The notes beneath the pieces are model-generated. The model saw only the letters and a list, made by a program, of their open reading frames with translations. It did not search any database and was not told where the DNA came from. 64,000 bases of DNA, taken from the NCBI GenBank assembly GCA_950295325.1, contig OX485805.1, positions 49,376,758-49,440,757 of the forward strand. Reading direction: 5' to 3'. Below, piece after piece: positions 37,068 through 50,600 of this stretch (position 1 is the stretch's first letter; each line of letters starts with the position of its first letter). Source of the stretch: Polytrichum commune. Taxonomy: Eukaryota > Streptophyta > Polytrichopsida > Polytrichales > Polytrichaceae. The position numbers and the translations under genes were made by a program.

Positions 37068-37276
37068 CCTCCGTCCCCCAAAAAATCAATGACACATGCA
37101 CTTTCTCTCTCTCGTTCATTGACCTGCACAAACCCGCAAAAATTTGTCTCTCTGCCTCCCAGCTCCGTGAGTCCATGCCCCAAAATCTATCTTTCTCTCT
37201 CTCGTCGAGAAGAAGTATATGGGCGATGAAAGCAACTTTTGGCTTCTAGTGAGGCCACGTTGCCTGTGCTTTCTCG
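36373..37276 (+). repeat. Dispersed ~0.9-kb repeat (partner 26461-27262)
   Basis: Second copy, with a longer CT microsatellite at about 37033-37065 and a second CT/GA-rich patch near 37190. Ends at the same GAGGCCACGTTGCC block. Confidence 0.75.
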
Positions 37277-38215
37277 ACCGTTGGATTTGACTGATGTAAC
37301 CCTCCTCCCCTGATCTCCTCCGTCCACTGTTCATTGACCTGCACAAACCCCCCCCCCCCCAAAAAAAGAATAAAATCAAAATCAATGAGGCATGCGCTTG
37401 AAGCTTACCTTATACATGGACATTGTAGAACTAAGGCAAGTTAGTATATGGGCCTTAAATGGACATTTAAAGCTCTATACCCACTTCTTGTGGGATAGGA
37501 AGCACGTAATGTATAATGCAAGATGATTGCCAAATTCATATTGTGTCAATAGCCATTTTTCCTTGTAAAATTTGAGTTCATATTAGCATGTTAATATTCA
37601 TTGTCAAAGTTAAGATTCTCTTTCTTATTAAATGATGATGTAGCTCTAAGGCCTTACACGTTTAAAAAAAATAACGGGTTTCGGAATGGAATTTGGTGGG
37701 CCAAGGTAAGTGAATTTTGGCCTTGACATGGGAGGAGGAGATGTGCCTAACCTCACTACAAGGAGGTGGGGGTACTTTGACTTGTCCCCGTGACATAAAA
37801 AAAACTTTTGTGTGGACGCCAACAAGGATGAATGATGTTCAGTGATTTTTCTTCCATATATGGGAATTGTGTAGCTTCTTTGTCATGCCAAAGGTTTGTG
37901 AATATTTTCTTATATTTTTGGTTACTTAGTAGATCTAGACATTATGTTTACTTATTAGATATAGATTTCATGTATATTATTGAGTGCATGTGAAGGAACG
38001 TTCTCTCTTAGTTTAGTTTGGAGATCTTCTTATAATGATGTATTTCCCCCTCTTCTAAATTGTTGTATTTTTGGCTACTCATTTAAGCTTACCACTAGAT
38101 TCCATTTTTATTATTGAATGTCCATGCATGAATGTTTTATCTTTGTTTAGTTTTAGAGATCTTCTAGATGTAGATGTGAGTCACCTTCCCAAGTAATTAT
38201 TAAGGTGGGAGAGAG
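37277..38215. other. Intergenic flank of the CACTA element
   Basis: No gene recognised. Contains a C-run followed by an A-run at about 37350-37367. Confidence 0.45.
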
Positions 38216-39110
38216 CACTACAAGAAAACCAGCCCAATGTGACCGGATGTGACTAAGGGCATATGACTATGTAGTCACCTCAGTCATTGGTTTAGTCTAA
38301 AATCAGTCCTAAGAGGGTCCAGTCATGGTCTAGTCATATACGTAGTCATATTTTTGAGGACCTGGGTGGGAACGTCTACGGGAACGGGACATATGTTCTC
38401 CTGCCCGGTTCCCAGAGTCATGCTATGAGTGCTCACTATGTGTAGTCATGCTAATGTGCTCACTATGTGTAGTCATGCTAATGTGCTCACTATGTGTAGT
38501 CATGCTAATGCTAATGCGTTATGTATGTCTTAGTGTAGTAAGATAGTTGGTTTGGGTGACTAGATGACTTCATGTAGTAAATAACCTGACTAATAGTAGT
38601 CATATATTTCTATCAGATGATTTTGAAGTCCTCTAGTCGTTGGCTCCATAGGTGAGTGTTGTGATATAGAAGTAGGTCTATAATCTTCACTTACATAATA
38701 GCTCGTCTATTCAACACTACCATGTCTGCGCGCAAACATGATCACGTGTCATTTTAGAGGCGCCCCATCATAGAAACAGGAACTAAACACACCTTCAAAA
38801 ATTAGTAAGTAATTGGCTTGGGCGTCCAGAAATCATGATTCCACTTGGAATATCTTCCCACTTTCTTTTCAGATGCACGACATTGCCGTGTATGCTTAAC
38901 CAGGCTACAGAATTCCCATGCTCACAACAAAGCCGTTATTGATCACCTTCCCATACTTTTTTGAGATGCCAAAGTGTTTGCAAAATAACGTAGTCATGTG
39001 GACAGTTTTCTTTACTGGATTCAGTCATGACTGCGATATAACATAGTCACAGACACAATTTCCTTTACTTATATTGGTAATGAACCCCCTTTGTCCATAC
39101 AACTTTAATT
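38216..39110. repeat. Left subterminal repeat region of the CACTA element
   Basis: Many TAGTCAT/ATGACTA copies in both orientations, plus a 29-bp unit (GCTCACTATGTGTAGTCATG) tandemly repeated three times at about 38419-38505. Confidence 0.75.
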
Positions 39111-39186
39111 TGTTAACTGTGCAATCTCTGTGACTACTCCTTTGCTGTACCAAAATTTAACAAATAGTGGTTGGGCTCCTACAGTC

Positions 39187-42100
39187 CTACTGTGGTGATT
39201 CATCATTGTAGTCTGCCTCTGTATCCTCCATTTGCATAGCAAGCTGCACCTCGTTGCTAGAAAGCTCCCTGGAACTTGATAAAACAAGTGGCATTGCTAC
39301 GGTATCATCAGCGACATGATGTGCCATCAATCCCTGAGTTACAACATCGTCGCATAAGCTTAGGCAGTGTAGATCTGGTCTTCCTTCAGCCATGGAAGTC
39401 ACTCTCACACTTCGTGCCTCTTTGCGTAGAACTACCTTCCATCCAGGATGTGCCACATCGTCAACAAAGAAAACCTGTTGAGCATGAAGAGGAAACGCAA
39501 ACGAATCTGATGAGTATGGAATGGTGCGGTCAATGTTCACGAGAGTGAAACCGTACTCATCTCTTTTCATAGTTGCCCGTGGCCCAATCCACGTGGCGCG
39601 GACCCACTTACAATACAGTAGGAGTATTTCAAACTTCCCATAGTCAGCCCCAATAATCTCTTCGACCCACCCCACGTACTCCACGTTCGCAAGCCTATGA
39701 TTCTTATCCTTTCTGCTGGAACGGCAAGATTGTGAGAATGTTGCAGCTACTCCGCTGTCGCACGTTGTCAAGTGGCCCTCTGCTCCTCGCACATGTATAT
39801 GGTTCCCGTATGCATACATGCTGCGATACGATTTTGCCTCGCATGAAGGTGGTAGGACAAGGCCAAGAATATCTTCATGGACCTCTGTGCCTGCTGCCAC
39901 ATCCCGTTGCACCGCGATAGGAAACCACTCAGAAAACTGCTCATTCCTTGCGATTGCTGGATACTCTGCTCTTCTGCCCCGTGATCGACGACGTATCTCT
40001 GCACGCATTCTGTGCCGCGTTTCCATCTCCAAGTAGTGACGTCTGATTGAAAGCCACAGTGGATGGAAATTAGTTACATAACAAAAACAGCCGGCAGATA
40101 AATGTAATCGTCATCAACATCTAATTCCCTAGTCATGTGTTGCAATATGATGACTGAAATTAGTACGCAGTAGACCTTTGTTGACTATAGAGTCACATTG
40201 TCCCTTCTAGACAGAGTGCATGACTAAAACATGTGATGCTTATTCTCTGTTAGTCATGTGTTGCAATATGATGACTAGAATTAGTACGCAATAGACCTTT
40301 GTTGACTATAGAGTCACATTGTCCCTTCTAGACAGAGTGCATGACTAAAACATGTGATGCTTACTCTCTGTATGACTGTAGAGGCTCAGCATTCGTGAGA
40401 ACAAACTCGTGAATCCGTGCCCTCAGCTCTGATGTCAAGAGTCGATATCGACCTGTACCCTCCGCGACCTCACTCTTGGCCCCTACTTCCTCCTCATCGT
40501 CCCAAGTCCTCCTGCGTGTTAGCTCACAGTCTTGCATGTACTCTGTGCAAAATCCTAACGCCTCCTCTATTGTGTACCCCCTCGCCATGGATCCCTCAGG
40601 TTTTGCTCGTTGCCTAACATAGCCCTTCAGTCTCTTCAGGTACCGCTCAATAGGATACATCCATCGGGTGTGTACGGGACCACATATATCCAACTGCTGC
40701 ACCAGGTGAATGGGGAGGTGCGACATGACATCAAAGAATGAAGGTGGAAAAACCATCTCTAGCATGCATAGAGTCTCAGCTGTGTACTCCAATAACTGTT
40801 CTATGGACGAGGGATCTACGGATTTTGCGCACAATCGTACAAACACCCGGCTAAGCCGCATTATTGCCACCCGCGTATCCCTGTCTAAGAGAGTGCGCAA
40901 ACACAAGGGGAGCAATTGTTGCATCAAGACATGGTAGTCATGAGATTTCAGCCCCTTCAAGTCCCCATCCGACGCAATGCATTTTGCAAGTTGGCTAGCG
41001 TAGTTCGTAGGAGTCTTCAAATTGCGGATAATGTCTATGAATTTTGCCTTCTCTTCTTTCGATAGTACATATGGAGCTGTTGGAAGTACGACAGACCCAG
41101 GTTTCCTTCCTCGAAGAGGGTGCAGATATTGTCGAATGTTGGCCTCTTTTAAGTCTAGCCGGGCCTTCAAAGTGTCACAGACTCCCCAAATTGTTTTCAT
41201 CACGTTCTCGCAGATGTTTTTTTCGCAGTGCATGGGATCCAAAAGATGTCTAATGAGGAGGTCCTGCCAGAAATCCCAGCAAAGCATTCCAGCGTCAGAT
41301 TTACTCACTTTCGACAAAGACTCTTAAGCATTCATTGAAAAGATATAGGTCCATATTTTGGATCATCCACACTGGCAGTCATGGATTTATGAAATTGCAC
41401 TATTCACAGTCACTCTTCTTACCAACCAGGTTACTAGAGTCAGTCAACAATTATAACTGAACGTACTGGAACCAGTGATTGATTTCAGAAATTGCACTAT
41501 TCACATTCAACCTGCTAACCGTGTTTGTTACTAGAGTCAGTCAACAATTCTAACTGTCAGTTACTGGAACCAGTGATTGATTCCTGAAATTGCACTATGA
41601 ACATTCAACCAAATAAGCGTGTTTGTGTCTAGATTCAGTCAACAATTCTAAATGTCAGTTACTGGAACCAGTGATTGATTTCAGAAATTGCACTATTCAC
41701 ATTCAACCAGATAAGCGTGTTTGTTACTAGATTCAGTCAACAATTCTAAATGTCAGTTACTGGAACCTGTGAATGCGCTAAGTACCTGCCAATACAGAAG
41801 CTTATAAAGAGCTGAGAGCTGCTTCACTCCGGTGCGCTGAATGGGGTCGCCTTCTCCTCCACCTCTTCTTCCCTGTGACTCTTGCAGGAAGGACAATCTT
41901 TCTTGTGCATAGCCCTTGATGTCGCATCCTGTTAGAATTGGAGGGGGAGGTCGGTACTCCTGTTGACCATCAAATGAATGCTTGAGCCTACGATATGGAT
42001 GCCATCTACTGAGATACCGGCGGTGACCTAAATATACATTCTTTCCGAGAGCCTTTGACCGCCGAGTTGTAACATCTGGCCCACACTCGGTACACGCTCT

Positions 42101-43985
42101 ATACCCTTTTGTGACTTGCCCAGATGTGAGTCCGTACGCAGGGAAGTCGTGAATGCACCAAAGAAGTAGAGCCCGTAGTTTAAAATGCTGTCTTGGGGGC
42201 TCTTCAGACACATCTATGGCTGGTACCCCTTTCCAAAGTTCCAAGAGCTCTTCAATCAGTGGAGTAAGGTACACATCGATGTTCTCCGAGGTCACGCTCT
42301 CGCGACCTGGAATAAGCAATGCAAACTTGATGAGAAATGGCTTTGTCACTAGTCATGCAGGCGAATTATAGTCCACCTTCTTACCATGCTCGTTACTAGA
42401 TGTAGTCAGCAATTCTGAGTGTAGATACTGGAACCAGTGACTGGTTTCAGAAATTGCACTATTCACAGTCAACCCGATTACCATGCTGGCTACTAGATGC
42501 AGTCAACAATTCTGAGTGTATATACTGGAACCAGTGACTGGTTTCAGAAATTGCATTATTCACAGTCAACCTTCTTACCATGTTGGTTACTAGATGCAGT
42601 CATCAGTTCTAAGTGTAAGCATTACCTGGAATAAGCAATGCAAGCATGATGAAGAATGGCTTTGTCACTAGCCATGCAGGCAAATTATAGTTCACCAGAA
42701 GGACCGGCCATGTCGAGTGACTGAGCGACTGGTTTCCGAACGGATTCACACCGTCCAATGCCATCCCCAAGCGTATGTTCCTATGCTCATCTGTAAAGTT
42801 GGCATCCAACGACTCAATATGCTTCCAGGCCTTCGAGTCGGGGACGCATTCCACGTTAATACCCTCCTTCTTCTGATTGGCGTGCCATTTGTTAAGTGAC
42901 GCCAATCTTTTGCACCGGTACATGCGCTTCAGACGGGGAATCAACGGAAAATGGCGTAGGATTTTGGATGGGATTCTGCTGGACTCCGACTTGTATCTCG
43001 GGGCGTTGCACTTTGGACAGGACTTCGCATCCTGCAACTCCTTCCTGAACGGGCAACATCCATTGCGGCATGCATGAATGTTATTATAGGACAGTCCCAG
43101 CTTCACCACATACTTCCGGGCTTCATAGTGGGAACGGGGTAGGTAATTGTCGCTTGGAAGGATAAGGTGCAGTAGTTGAAGTAGTTCGTCAGCAAATGCA
43201 TTCGATACTCCAAACACCGCAAAGCAATTGAGGAGCAGTAGAGTTGAGACCAAGTGACTTGTTGTGGCACCTGCAAAGAGGGGAGTTCGGGCATGCGCAA
43301 GTAATTCCTCCATTAAATATGCCGTGCACTCCCCTTCCTCCCCGGGGATTGCGTCATCCTCCTCCACATCGTTTGTTCTTCTACAATCCTCACGGTCTTC
43401 GTCCTCGAGGTTATCGTATCTAGAGAGGCACTCCATGATCATTCTTATGGCGTCCATGCCTCCATTGTTGTCTTCAAGCTGGTGAGGGTTTTCCCTGACT
43501 TCCTCTTCAACAATGTCTGTCTCCGCATCCACGAGACCCGCCTGAGCATCCCACACTCTTGGGATTAATAATTGCAAGTATTTTAGCACTGGCCATCAAA
43601 TGACTTGCTTATTACATCACGTACTGTCACTATCAAAATTTGTGACTAGTTTTAGTGTCATGTTACTTGTTTTAGTCGATCATATAAAAATTAGTCATAT
43701 GTGACTAGACTTAGTCACAAATTCTAATAAGATCTAGTCATATCAGACAGGTCATATTGAAATGGTCAGTCATATTTCAGCAGTTTCCCTAGTATTATAG
43801 ACATACCAAAATAGGCACAGTGAATTGAGGGTCTCTTCCGATGGTCCTCAGATGCTTGCGAATGGTTGCCCTACTGATGCAACGACCTCCCATACAATTC
43901 CTGCATGGGCACCGGTAACTTGTTAGCCCCAGCCTATCTGCTTCTCTCTCCTCCAATTCCCAGAGGTGGAGGTCGCTTGGCTATG
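39187..43985 (-). CDS. CACTA TNP2-type transposase
   Basis: Five exons on the minus strand: about 43985-43807 (start uncertain), 43588-42626 (exact 5' edge uncertain), 42306-41786, 41320-40365 and 40042-39187; the last three junctions are phase-perfect. Exon 1 carries the transposase-associated Cys motif (CPCRNC...RATIRKHL). Exons 2-4 hold the TNP2 transposase domain (CRNGCCPFRKE, CPKCNAPRY, LDPMHCEKNICENV), then DUF4218 (SHDYHVLMQQLLP, RWMYPIERYLKRLKGYV, SMARGYTIEEAL). Exon 5 is DUF4216 (KFEILLLYCKWV, YGFTLVNIDRT, QVFFVDDV). It cuts and pastes the element in the nucleus. All exons are open, so it may be active. Introns are filled with minisatellites rich in TGACT/AGTCA. It is transcribed away from the TNP1-like gene, an arrangement unlike the co-oriented genes of En/Spm. 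Confidence 0.85.
40131..40374. repeat. 121-bp tandem duplication at an exon-intron border
   Basis: Two copies (about 40131-40250 and 40252-40374) sharing TTAGTCATGTGTTGCAATATG and GACAGAGTGCATGACT. The second copy includes the end of the DUF4218 exon and its splice donor; in the first copy the donor base is changed (GAATAAGC for GAGTAAGC). Confidence 0.75.
41340..41760. repeat. ~110-bp minisatellite filling a transposase intron
   Basis: Four units with CAGTCAACAATTCTAA, TACTGGAACCAGTGATTGAT and GAAATTGCACTATTCACA. The same family fills the next intron at 42320-42620. Confidence 0.8.
42307..42625 (-). other. Intron bounded by a 70-bp direct duplication of exon sequence
   Basis: About 70 bp at the end of the upstream exon (42696-42626, ending ATTCCAG then GTAATG) is repeated at the intron's 3' end (42376-42307, ending ATTCCAG then GTCGCG). 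The first copy supplies the splice donor and the second the acceptor; both coincide with the same AGGT. Between them are three ~110-bp minisatellite units. The exon before and after reads through without loss, consistent with intron birth by tandem duplication. Confidence 0.7.
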
Positions 43986-46900
43986 TCGCTCCACACCTAG
44001 CCATTTGTCAATGTAAAGCGGTCAATGGCACTTGCTCCTGTTCAAAAAACCACACTCCCATCCACCTGGAGGAATTTATTGGATACATTTCAATTTAGAA
44101 AACAATCTCAACAATGTCACAACAGTTTGTGGTTGCTCACTGCCTGCAAAGGGCTGCCACCAGTATAAAGAATCACAACTTCGTAAACAACTCTAGTGAC
44201 TGCTCATTGCCATCAACCGCTACCAGGGCGTGATATCTTGCACGACCACTCTACAGCCACAAAGTCTTGTGATAAGAAGCCCATGATTAGGTGCACTGAT
44301 GACATGCAAGACCAAAACTACTCTTAGACAAATTTTCCACTAGATTGCATAAAGTATACCCGTGCACTCCACAGATTGCACCCATAGGAGAAAAATCAAT
44401 GATGTCAAATGCTCTTTTCAATTAAAAGCACTAGTGGTGTGCAAACAGGTAAAAAAAATATTAAGATTAAACAAATTAAATAGAGCTGGGTGTGAGGTCC
44501 ATACTACTACTAGCAGGATCCGTCTTTACTAGCAGGATCTTCAATCTCAAGGTCCAGTTTGTAGTATGCAGTGATGCAAGAAAGGTGTCAACAGATTGTA
44601 ACTTTTGAGATGTGAGTGTAAATATCCAAGGGATGCAGAAAGTGAGGTGGATGCACTACAAAGAAAAAAAATCTGCACTACTAAAAATCTGTGCTCGTCA
44701 GCATGCGGTACAAGTACTGACAGTAAACTTGTAAATGAGCGCATACACCACACCACAGTCAAACCTCCCAAAAGATATTTAAATATCCCCCTGCAAAGAA
44801 AGACAGTTTCAATTTAGGAGCAGAAGAAAAAGGAATAATTCAAACCATACTGACACATCTCAAGTTTCCTGGTTTCAGACACTCAAGTCAAACTTCACTT
44901 AGATACATTGATTACTGTTGTCCATATAGAACTTTTATTGATTAGTATAGTGTAATAGAAACGATGACTTGACAAAAATTCCAGGAGTCAAATCTGATTT
45001 ATTTCATTTACAGTATAATTCAATGTGACAGAGCACCTTCAAGTAAGCGTTCGAAAGGGACCTGCACAGTATCCATTCACAGTAAGCGTTCGAAAGACTG
45101 GCACCTGCACAGTATCCATTCACAGAGTTTGTGTCTGACTCCAAGGTGAAGGAGGAATAAAACGCACCTACTATTTGAATGCATCTCGGACACGAGGAAG
45201 CCCCATTGGCGAAGTACTCATTCCAATTTCTGTTCCCAGGAACGCTGCAGATTGTAGAGTAGATTTTGTTGTTCTGCACTGCTTTTGGTTGACTTCAATG
45301 AGCTTGTCATCTATTTGGTCAGAGAAGCGAAGCTCAATTCAAATAACATTATGTACTCTGTCCTATCCATGTTATTCACACTGTTATGAAAACTGATTGA
45401 GTCGCTTTTCAAGTTGTAACAAAAGTTGAAACTGAAATAGAATGTTTCTAGTTCAAACACCCACACTTCCTCCAAGCTGCCACCAAAAACTTGAAGCAAA
45501 CATGAAGGTGTTCTATGCAATACAACCAAACCCGGACCCAAAGTCTAATCTGAGTTAACAGGATGACTCTGGTATGCTCTTACATACAAATCGATGGAAA
45601 AGAGGGTGAAACTACCAGTGCTAATCACATCCTATGGTCTAATATATGTCAAATGTAACTCCACTACATGTGAACAAGACCGCTAATTGGATGTTGTTAC
45701 ACAATGTCACCAATGAATAGGCTAGATACATAGAATTAGGGAAGCTCATGAATTAGTGACATAAATAATGTAGTTCTTACTTAACATGAGCTGACATCAG
45801 TCAGTGTAAATTCATGACAATTTGAATACATGCAAGGGTTACTTCTGAGTGCTAAGCAATGGATCGATGTAGGAATTGGCACTTTAGGCAGTCATAGAAC
45901 TGGCTTAAAATTAAGAGAAAGTGTACAACTCTCTTAATAGAGACAGTTTCCACTCCCTTAGGACACCTGGAGATTTCCTGCCAATGGTGAAGCTAACATC
46001 GGTATCACATTGAGTATATAATTCATTTATGCTTGGAATGAGATAATGTATTAAACAAAGTCTTGAACGAACAACTTATTGGAAAATAATTCTAAGACTT
46101 GGTGCTCGTCAGTACATCTAAGCATCCTTAGTACTCCCAACGTGCACACAACTGTGATTCAAAATACCTACGAACAAAACATTCAGAATATTAACAGAAA
46201 AAGTTGACCATCTGGAGGCACTCACTTTGAAGCCTGTATCACCAGGATTGAAGTAGAATTTTTCTTGATAACCTGCAGGACACGATCACAACCATTAATC
46301 AGTATCGCTACAAGCAAGCAATGATTGGTCCAGAAAGTTGTTCAGTGTGACAATTCCATCTCAAGATCAGTATCCAAAACATACCTGGAATGAATTTATG
46401 CCAGCATGATTAAGCAGATATTCCGTGCCTTAGGATAAGCATTTCATAAACCCCTGCCTCTTTTAGAACATCTTGGCTACTGTGAATAGATATAACGCTC
46501 TCAATTTGCAATTCTGATCTTTAGAAACAAGGATTGATTTACCCACAACAAAGCAATCGAAAAAGAAGAAGCAAAAAAGCAATGAAACGGTCGAAGGCTG
46601 CTGCTGAGCATCCACTCCGCGTCCAATCTGCATCCAATCTGCACAAAATCCTGCATATTCCAAGGTTTCAACTTTGTGAACAGATTCTTGTAAAGAGCAC
46701 ATTTGCAATCAAGCTAAAAGACGTCCTACTTCAGGTTTCTGGTTTAGGCTAAGCATATCCAACAGTGAAGTTGGTTGAGGTGGTTAGAATTGGTCACTAA
46801 TGAAATATGCTGGAGGAATCTATACCTTGAACAAGCTAGAGATGAAACAGATCTGGATCAAAGTGTTGCAGCAACTGAAGGCTTGTCTTCATTGTGCAAT

Positions 46901-47664
46901 CCCAATTCTCTCCTGCACAGATTGGGGAAAACCAGTTGCTCAAATAAATTACATAGTCTTCTAGTCTGGATTTTGAATTTTGTGACCTAACTTTGATTTT
47001 GAACTTTCTCTTCTAAGGGGACTCAAGTCTCTTACAAACATGATCAAACATCAAATTCAAAAAGTGGAATGGACAAAGAAGATATTGGAGGTGGCAACAA
47101 TGATAAAAGACTGTTAACTGGAGTAGATTATGCATTCCCTGGTGTTGTCGCAACTAACCTCGTACATGGGAACTCTGGTGTGACTTGATCTAAACCTCCC
47201 CGAGTTGGAGAACGTCATTAGGTCAAATTTTCCTGAGCAGACATAACGGTCCAAAAGTGACTTCAAAGTTACAGTCGTTGATTGGGACTAAGTCCAATTT
47301 CTTCTAACTGAAACAAGTACAAAGTATGGTGACTTTGTACAGACCCAAAAACCAAGATGATGACTGATGCAGGTCATAAAATCCTTCACCAAGCTCTGCA
47401 AATCCCTTGAACAACTTGAATCATCGAAGAATGGATGACAGTTGCGACCTAACGACGGTCGTTACAGGTCCCTTAGATGAACGCAGATACAAGGATCGGC
47501 GGCGTATCCCTTTTCCAACACACATTTACTCCCTGACCCAACAAACGTTAAGATTTTCTTGGCGATTGTTGGTGGCAGCGGATTGTACCTGTGAGTACTC
47601 AAAATGGCAATGGCAAGGCCTGAAGATTGCCTCCCATGCCTCACTGCCACTGATTCTCCGAGCC
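43986..47664. other. Region between the divergent CACTA genes
   Basis: No convincing exon. Presumably contains both promoters. A short direct duplication (GTAAGCGTTCGAAAG) lies at about 45043-45125. A lone AGTCATAG is at about 45893. Confidence 0.4.
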
Positions 47665-50600
47665 ATGGGGACGATCACGCACGCGGCTGAAGCGCCTTCA
47701 GCGACTGAGGACGAAACCGACACCTCCTCCGGACAGCGGGGATCCGAGCAATCTGATCAGGGCTTGGAGGAAGGATTTGGGAGGGACGAGGAACTCGAGG
47801 TTCCAGAGTACGAGAGGCTGCGGCAGTTGAATCTAGTCAAAAACTCCCTCAAGCTACAGGAGCTCGGAATCCCGGCGCTGGCAGTCTCCTTGAACCCCTC
47901 AGCGGTGGGAGGAGAGGGCAATCGCGGCAACTCTCATCACACACGCGGCGGCGGTGCCATCAGCCTCTCGAGCCAAGAAAACGCCCTAGGGTACCGAAAC
48001 CCTAAACCCTAGCTCCAACTTGTAACTCCTCCCAGCCTCCTCGACTTGCTGTCAGATGCCAAAACCCTAACTCCAGTTTCGTGATCTTCAAGTCCTGTCT
48101 CATTATAGCAGCAAGTCGCAAATGTTGTCAGCAATTTAATAATATTTGTGCGAGGCATGGTGTTCAGGAAGTATCTTTAGGGTTTGATTTGAGTACAAGA
48201 GTTAACTACGTTAATACCTGCGGGGTCCATACCAGCTAGTGAGGTCGATCCTGAGCTGCGAAATCGCGCTCCCATCTCCTAACCTGATAGTAAGCACCCG
48301 TTTCTGCATGGTTTCGACAACAGAGGAGCTGGTGCTGAGTTCGTGCGTCGGAGTAAGCGACTCCGCAAACCACCACCTGAAGCTCGAAGAACGTTGCGCT
48401 CTGCAAGGAACGCACAGCAGGATCAGATATGCCCAGTTTCTCGTGAATGCGCGGAGAGCTTGAACAGCAGCTCCGAGGAGTGGCACAGCGAAGAGTCGAA
48501 ACCGGACAGCGCAACTGACGTCGACAATGATGCCGAGCGTGGCAATTGCAATGACGAGCTCTACACAGTAGGAGTGGGGAAGCCCCCTCGAGGACCGCAC
48601 AAACCGTCGGTGAGTGTACTAACTCAATATACAGATTTCTTAGCCGCCTGATGAGTGAGTGGTAGTGATTGCGAGGTTATCAATCTACGTGGATGATGAG
48701 GGAATTTACATAGTCATCAAACACCTCGATTCGGTGTTTGCTTTCCTCGAAGCACGCAGTCATGTTTTCCAATCTCTGTGACTCATCATAGTCACATGAA
48801 CGAGATTTCTGACTAACAAACTAGCATCATCCTCAACATGTATGACTGTATTTGGACTTTGCTTGTTGGCCTTGTTGGCCCTTCTTGGTATGTTTGCTTG
48901 TTGGCCTTGTATTGCATACGAGACCCACTCAATGAACCGACTGCTAAGTAACAGATGAACCAGGATGAGTAACAGATTTACCCATTGTGCCCAAAATTGT
49001 CCGCAGACACAAGACTCATTTAAGTTCCTACGTAGTAGAAGTTGTAGTTGTTCTACATGATGATTATAAAGAACAAAAGATGAACCAGGAGGAGGATGTC
49101 TCAAACTCACCTTGTTTGCAATTAGTGTCCGGAGGGCTTTGTGGGCATAATCGGTTGAGATCCCCACTGTTGTTTCCAAGTCCAACCGCTTACATACATG
49201 TTGACAACTTTCTCTGTTTCTTTATTAATTTGACTCACGAGGAGGTATATTTTCTAGATCCCTCTATTATGATCGATTTTATTTCCTGGAGTCTTGAACT
49301 TCAAACCGTATTTTCTAAAACTCCACCGGTTCATCGGTGATTATCCGTCAATTTGTTCTGCTCATTCATTCTTTGCAACCTGCATCCTAAAGGCCCCAAG
49401 CAAGTGAAAAGATGGGTTCTTGCACCTTCTGCACAGTGATGAATCATATATGAATGATAAGTTGCTCTGACCTTACGAACCTCTTTCAGACTTTATTGTT
49501 GCTGCATTAATTGCTGCTCTGTCAAGGTATCTTCAATGTTTACCATGTCAAAATCTTTATGGCTTCATACCTCGTGTCTGATTGTGCACTGCACCCTGCA
49601 CTAGTGGGTAGTTTTTTTTTTGGTCTCAGCAGAGGTTCGAAATTTTGGTGTTCAAGGTCTCCCTCTGGACTTTCAGAATGTGATTAGGATAGAGGCGCTT
49701 GAAATTTCAAAGAACAAGTAATTTTGTATTTATTATGTGCACTCATCTAGTGTTAACAAAATTGAAGGTTCCTGACCCTCTGCACATTGATGACATATGT
49801 GATTGATATGGGTCCCAATGTGAGATGAGTTTTTATTAAACCGGGCTCTGGAAGCATAGAAAAGAACGATCTCCTATTCGGTAAAAAACTATATTTTGCA
49901 TTCTCTGTGGAATTAGGTTCTCTTCACAAGACAAATAATTCCCAATAATTACTCCACCTAAATAGATGTCATGTTTCCCAACTCTGTGACTGCTCATAGT
50001 CACATGAACGAGAATTATGACTTAACAAACTAGCATCATCCTCAAGATGTATGATTGTATGCGGTCTTTGCCTGTTGGCTGCTCAACAAGACTTTTTTTC
50101 TGTAGCATCGTGATTGTTTGCTTGACTGTCTGTTGCAATATGAAAATTCTTTTTGTATCATAGTCTTTTCGAAGCATAGGCTATGGTTGTTTCAAGCATA
50201 GAGAGGGATCTCTTAGGCAACTAAATGAATGGTAGTGCCATTAAGCTTGTCAGAACGTGCGATTTACAATGTTAATGACATTGATTGAAGTAATGCCTTT
50301 CTGTTAGGTAGGTTCACATAGCTTCTATATGGAATACAATACATGGCATGTTCATAGCCAGAATACCATTATTCTCTTTTTGAGTGTTTCAGTATGAGAA
50401 GTATCCTTCAATAAGGACTCCGGTTTCTCCAGAAGTTTCCTTCAAAGCTTTTTGATCTATGTATTATCTGTTTCTGGAAGTAGAGTCCATGCGACAGATT
50501 TGGCTGCTTCAAATGAGGTTTTGGGAGGTACTATATGCTCAAACAAGTCGGGTCGAATCAATTATAGTATGCTAGCTTCGAAAAAATATCTATGTCCAGC

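Noticed and set aside
36908-37385. Open frames around the CT/GA repeats
   Set aside because: Low-complexity translations of microsatellites (LSLSLS, RERERE).
44654-44700. CACTACAAAGAAAA as a CACTA terminus
   Set aside because: It resembles the terminus but has an extra base, no matching inverted end and no subterminal motif cluster beside it.
44547-46990. Several 70-90 codon frames on both strands
   Set aside because: No conserved motifs, no phase-compatible splice sites and no agreement with the neighbouring CACTA genes.
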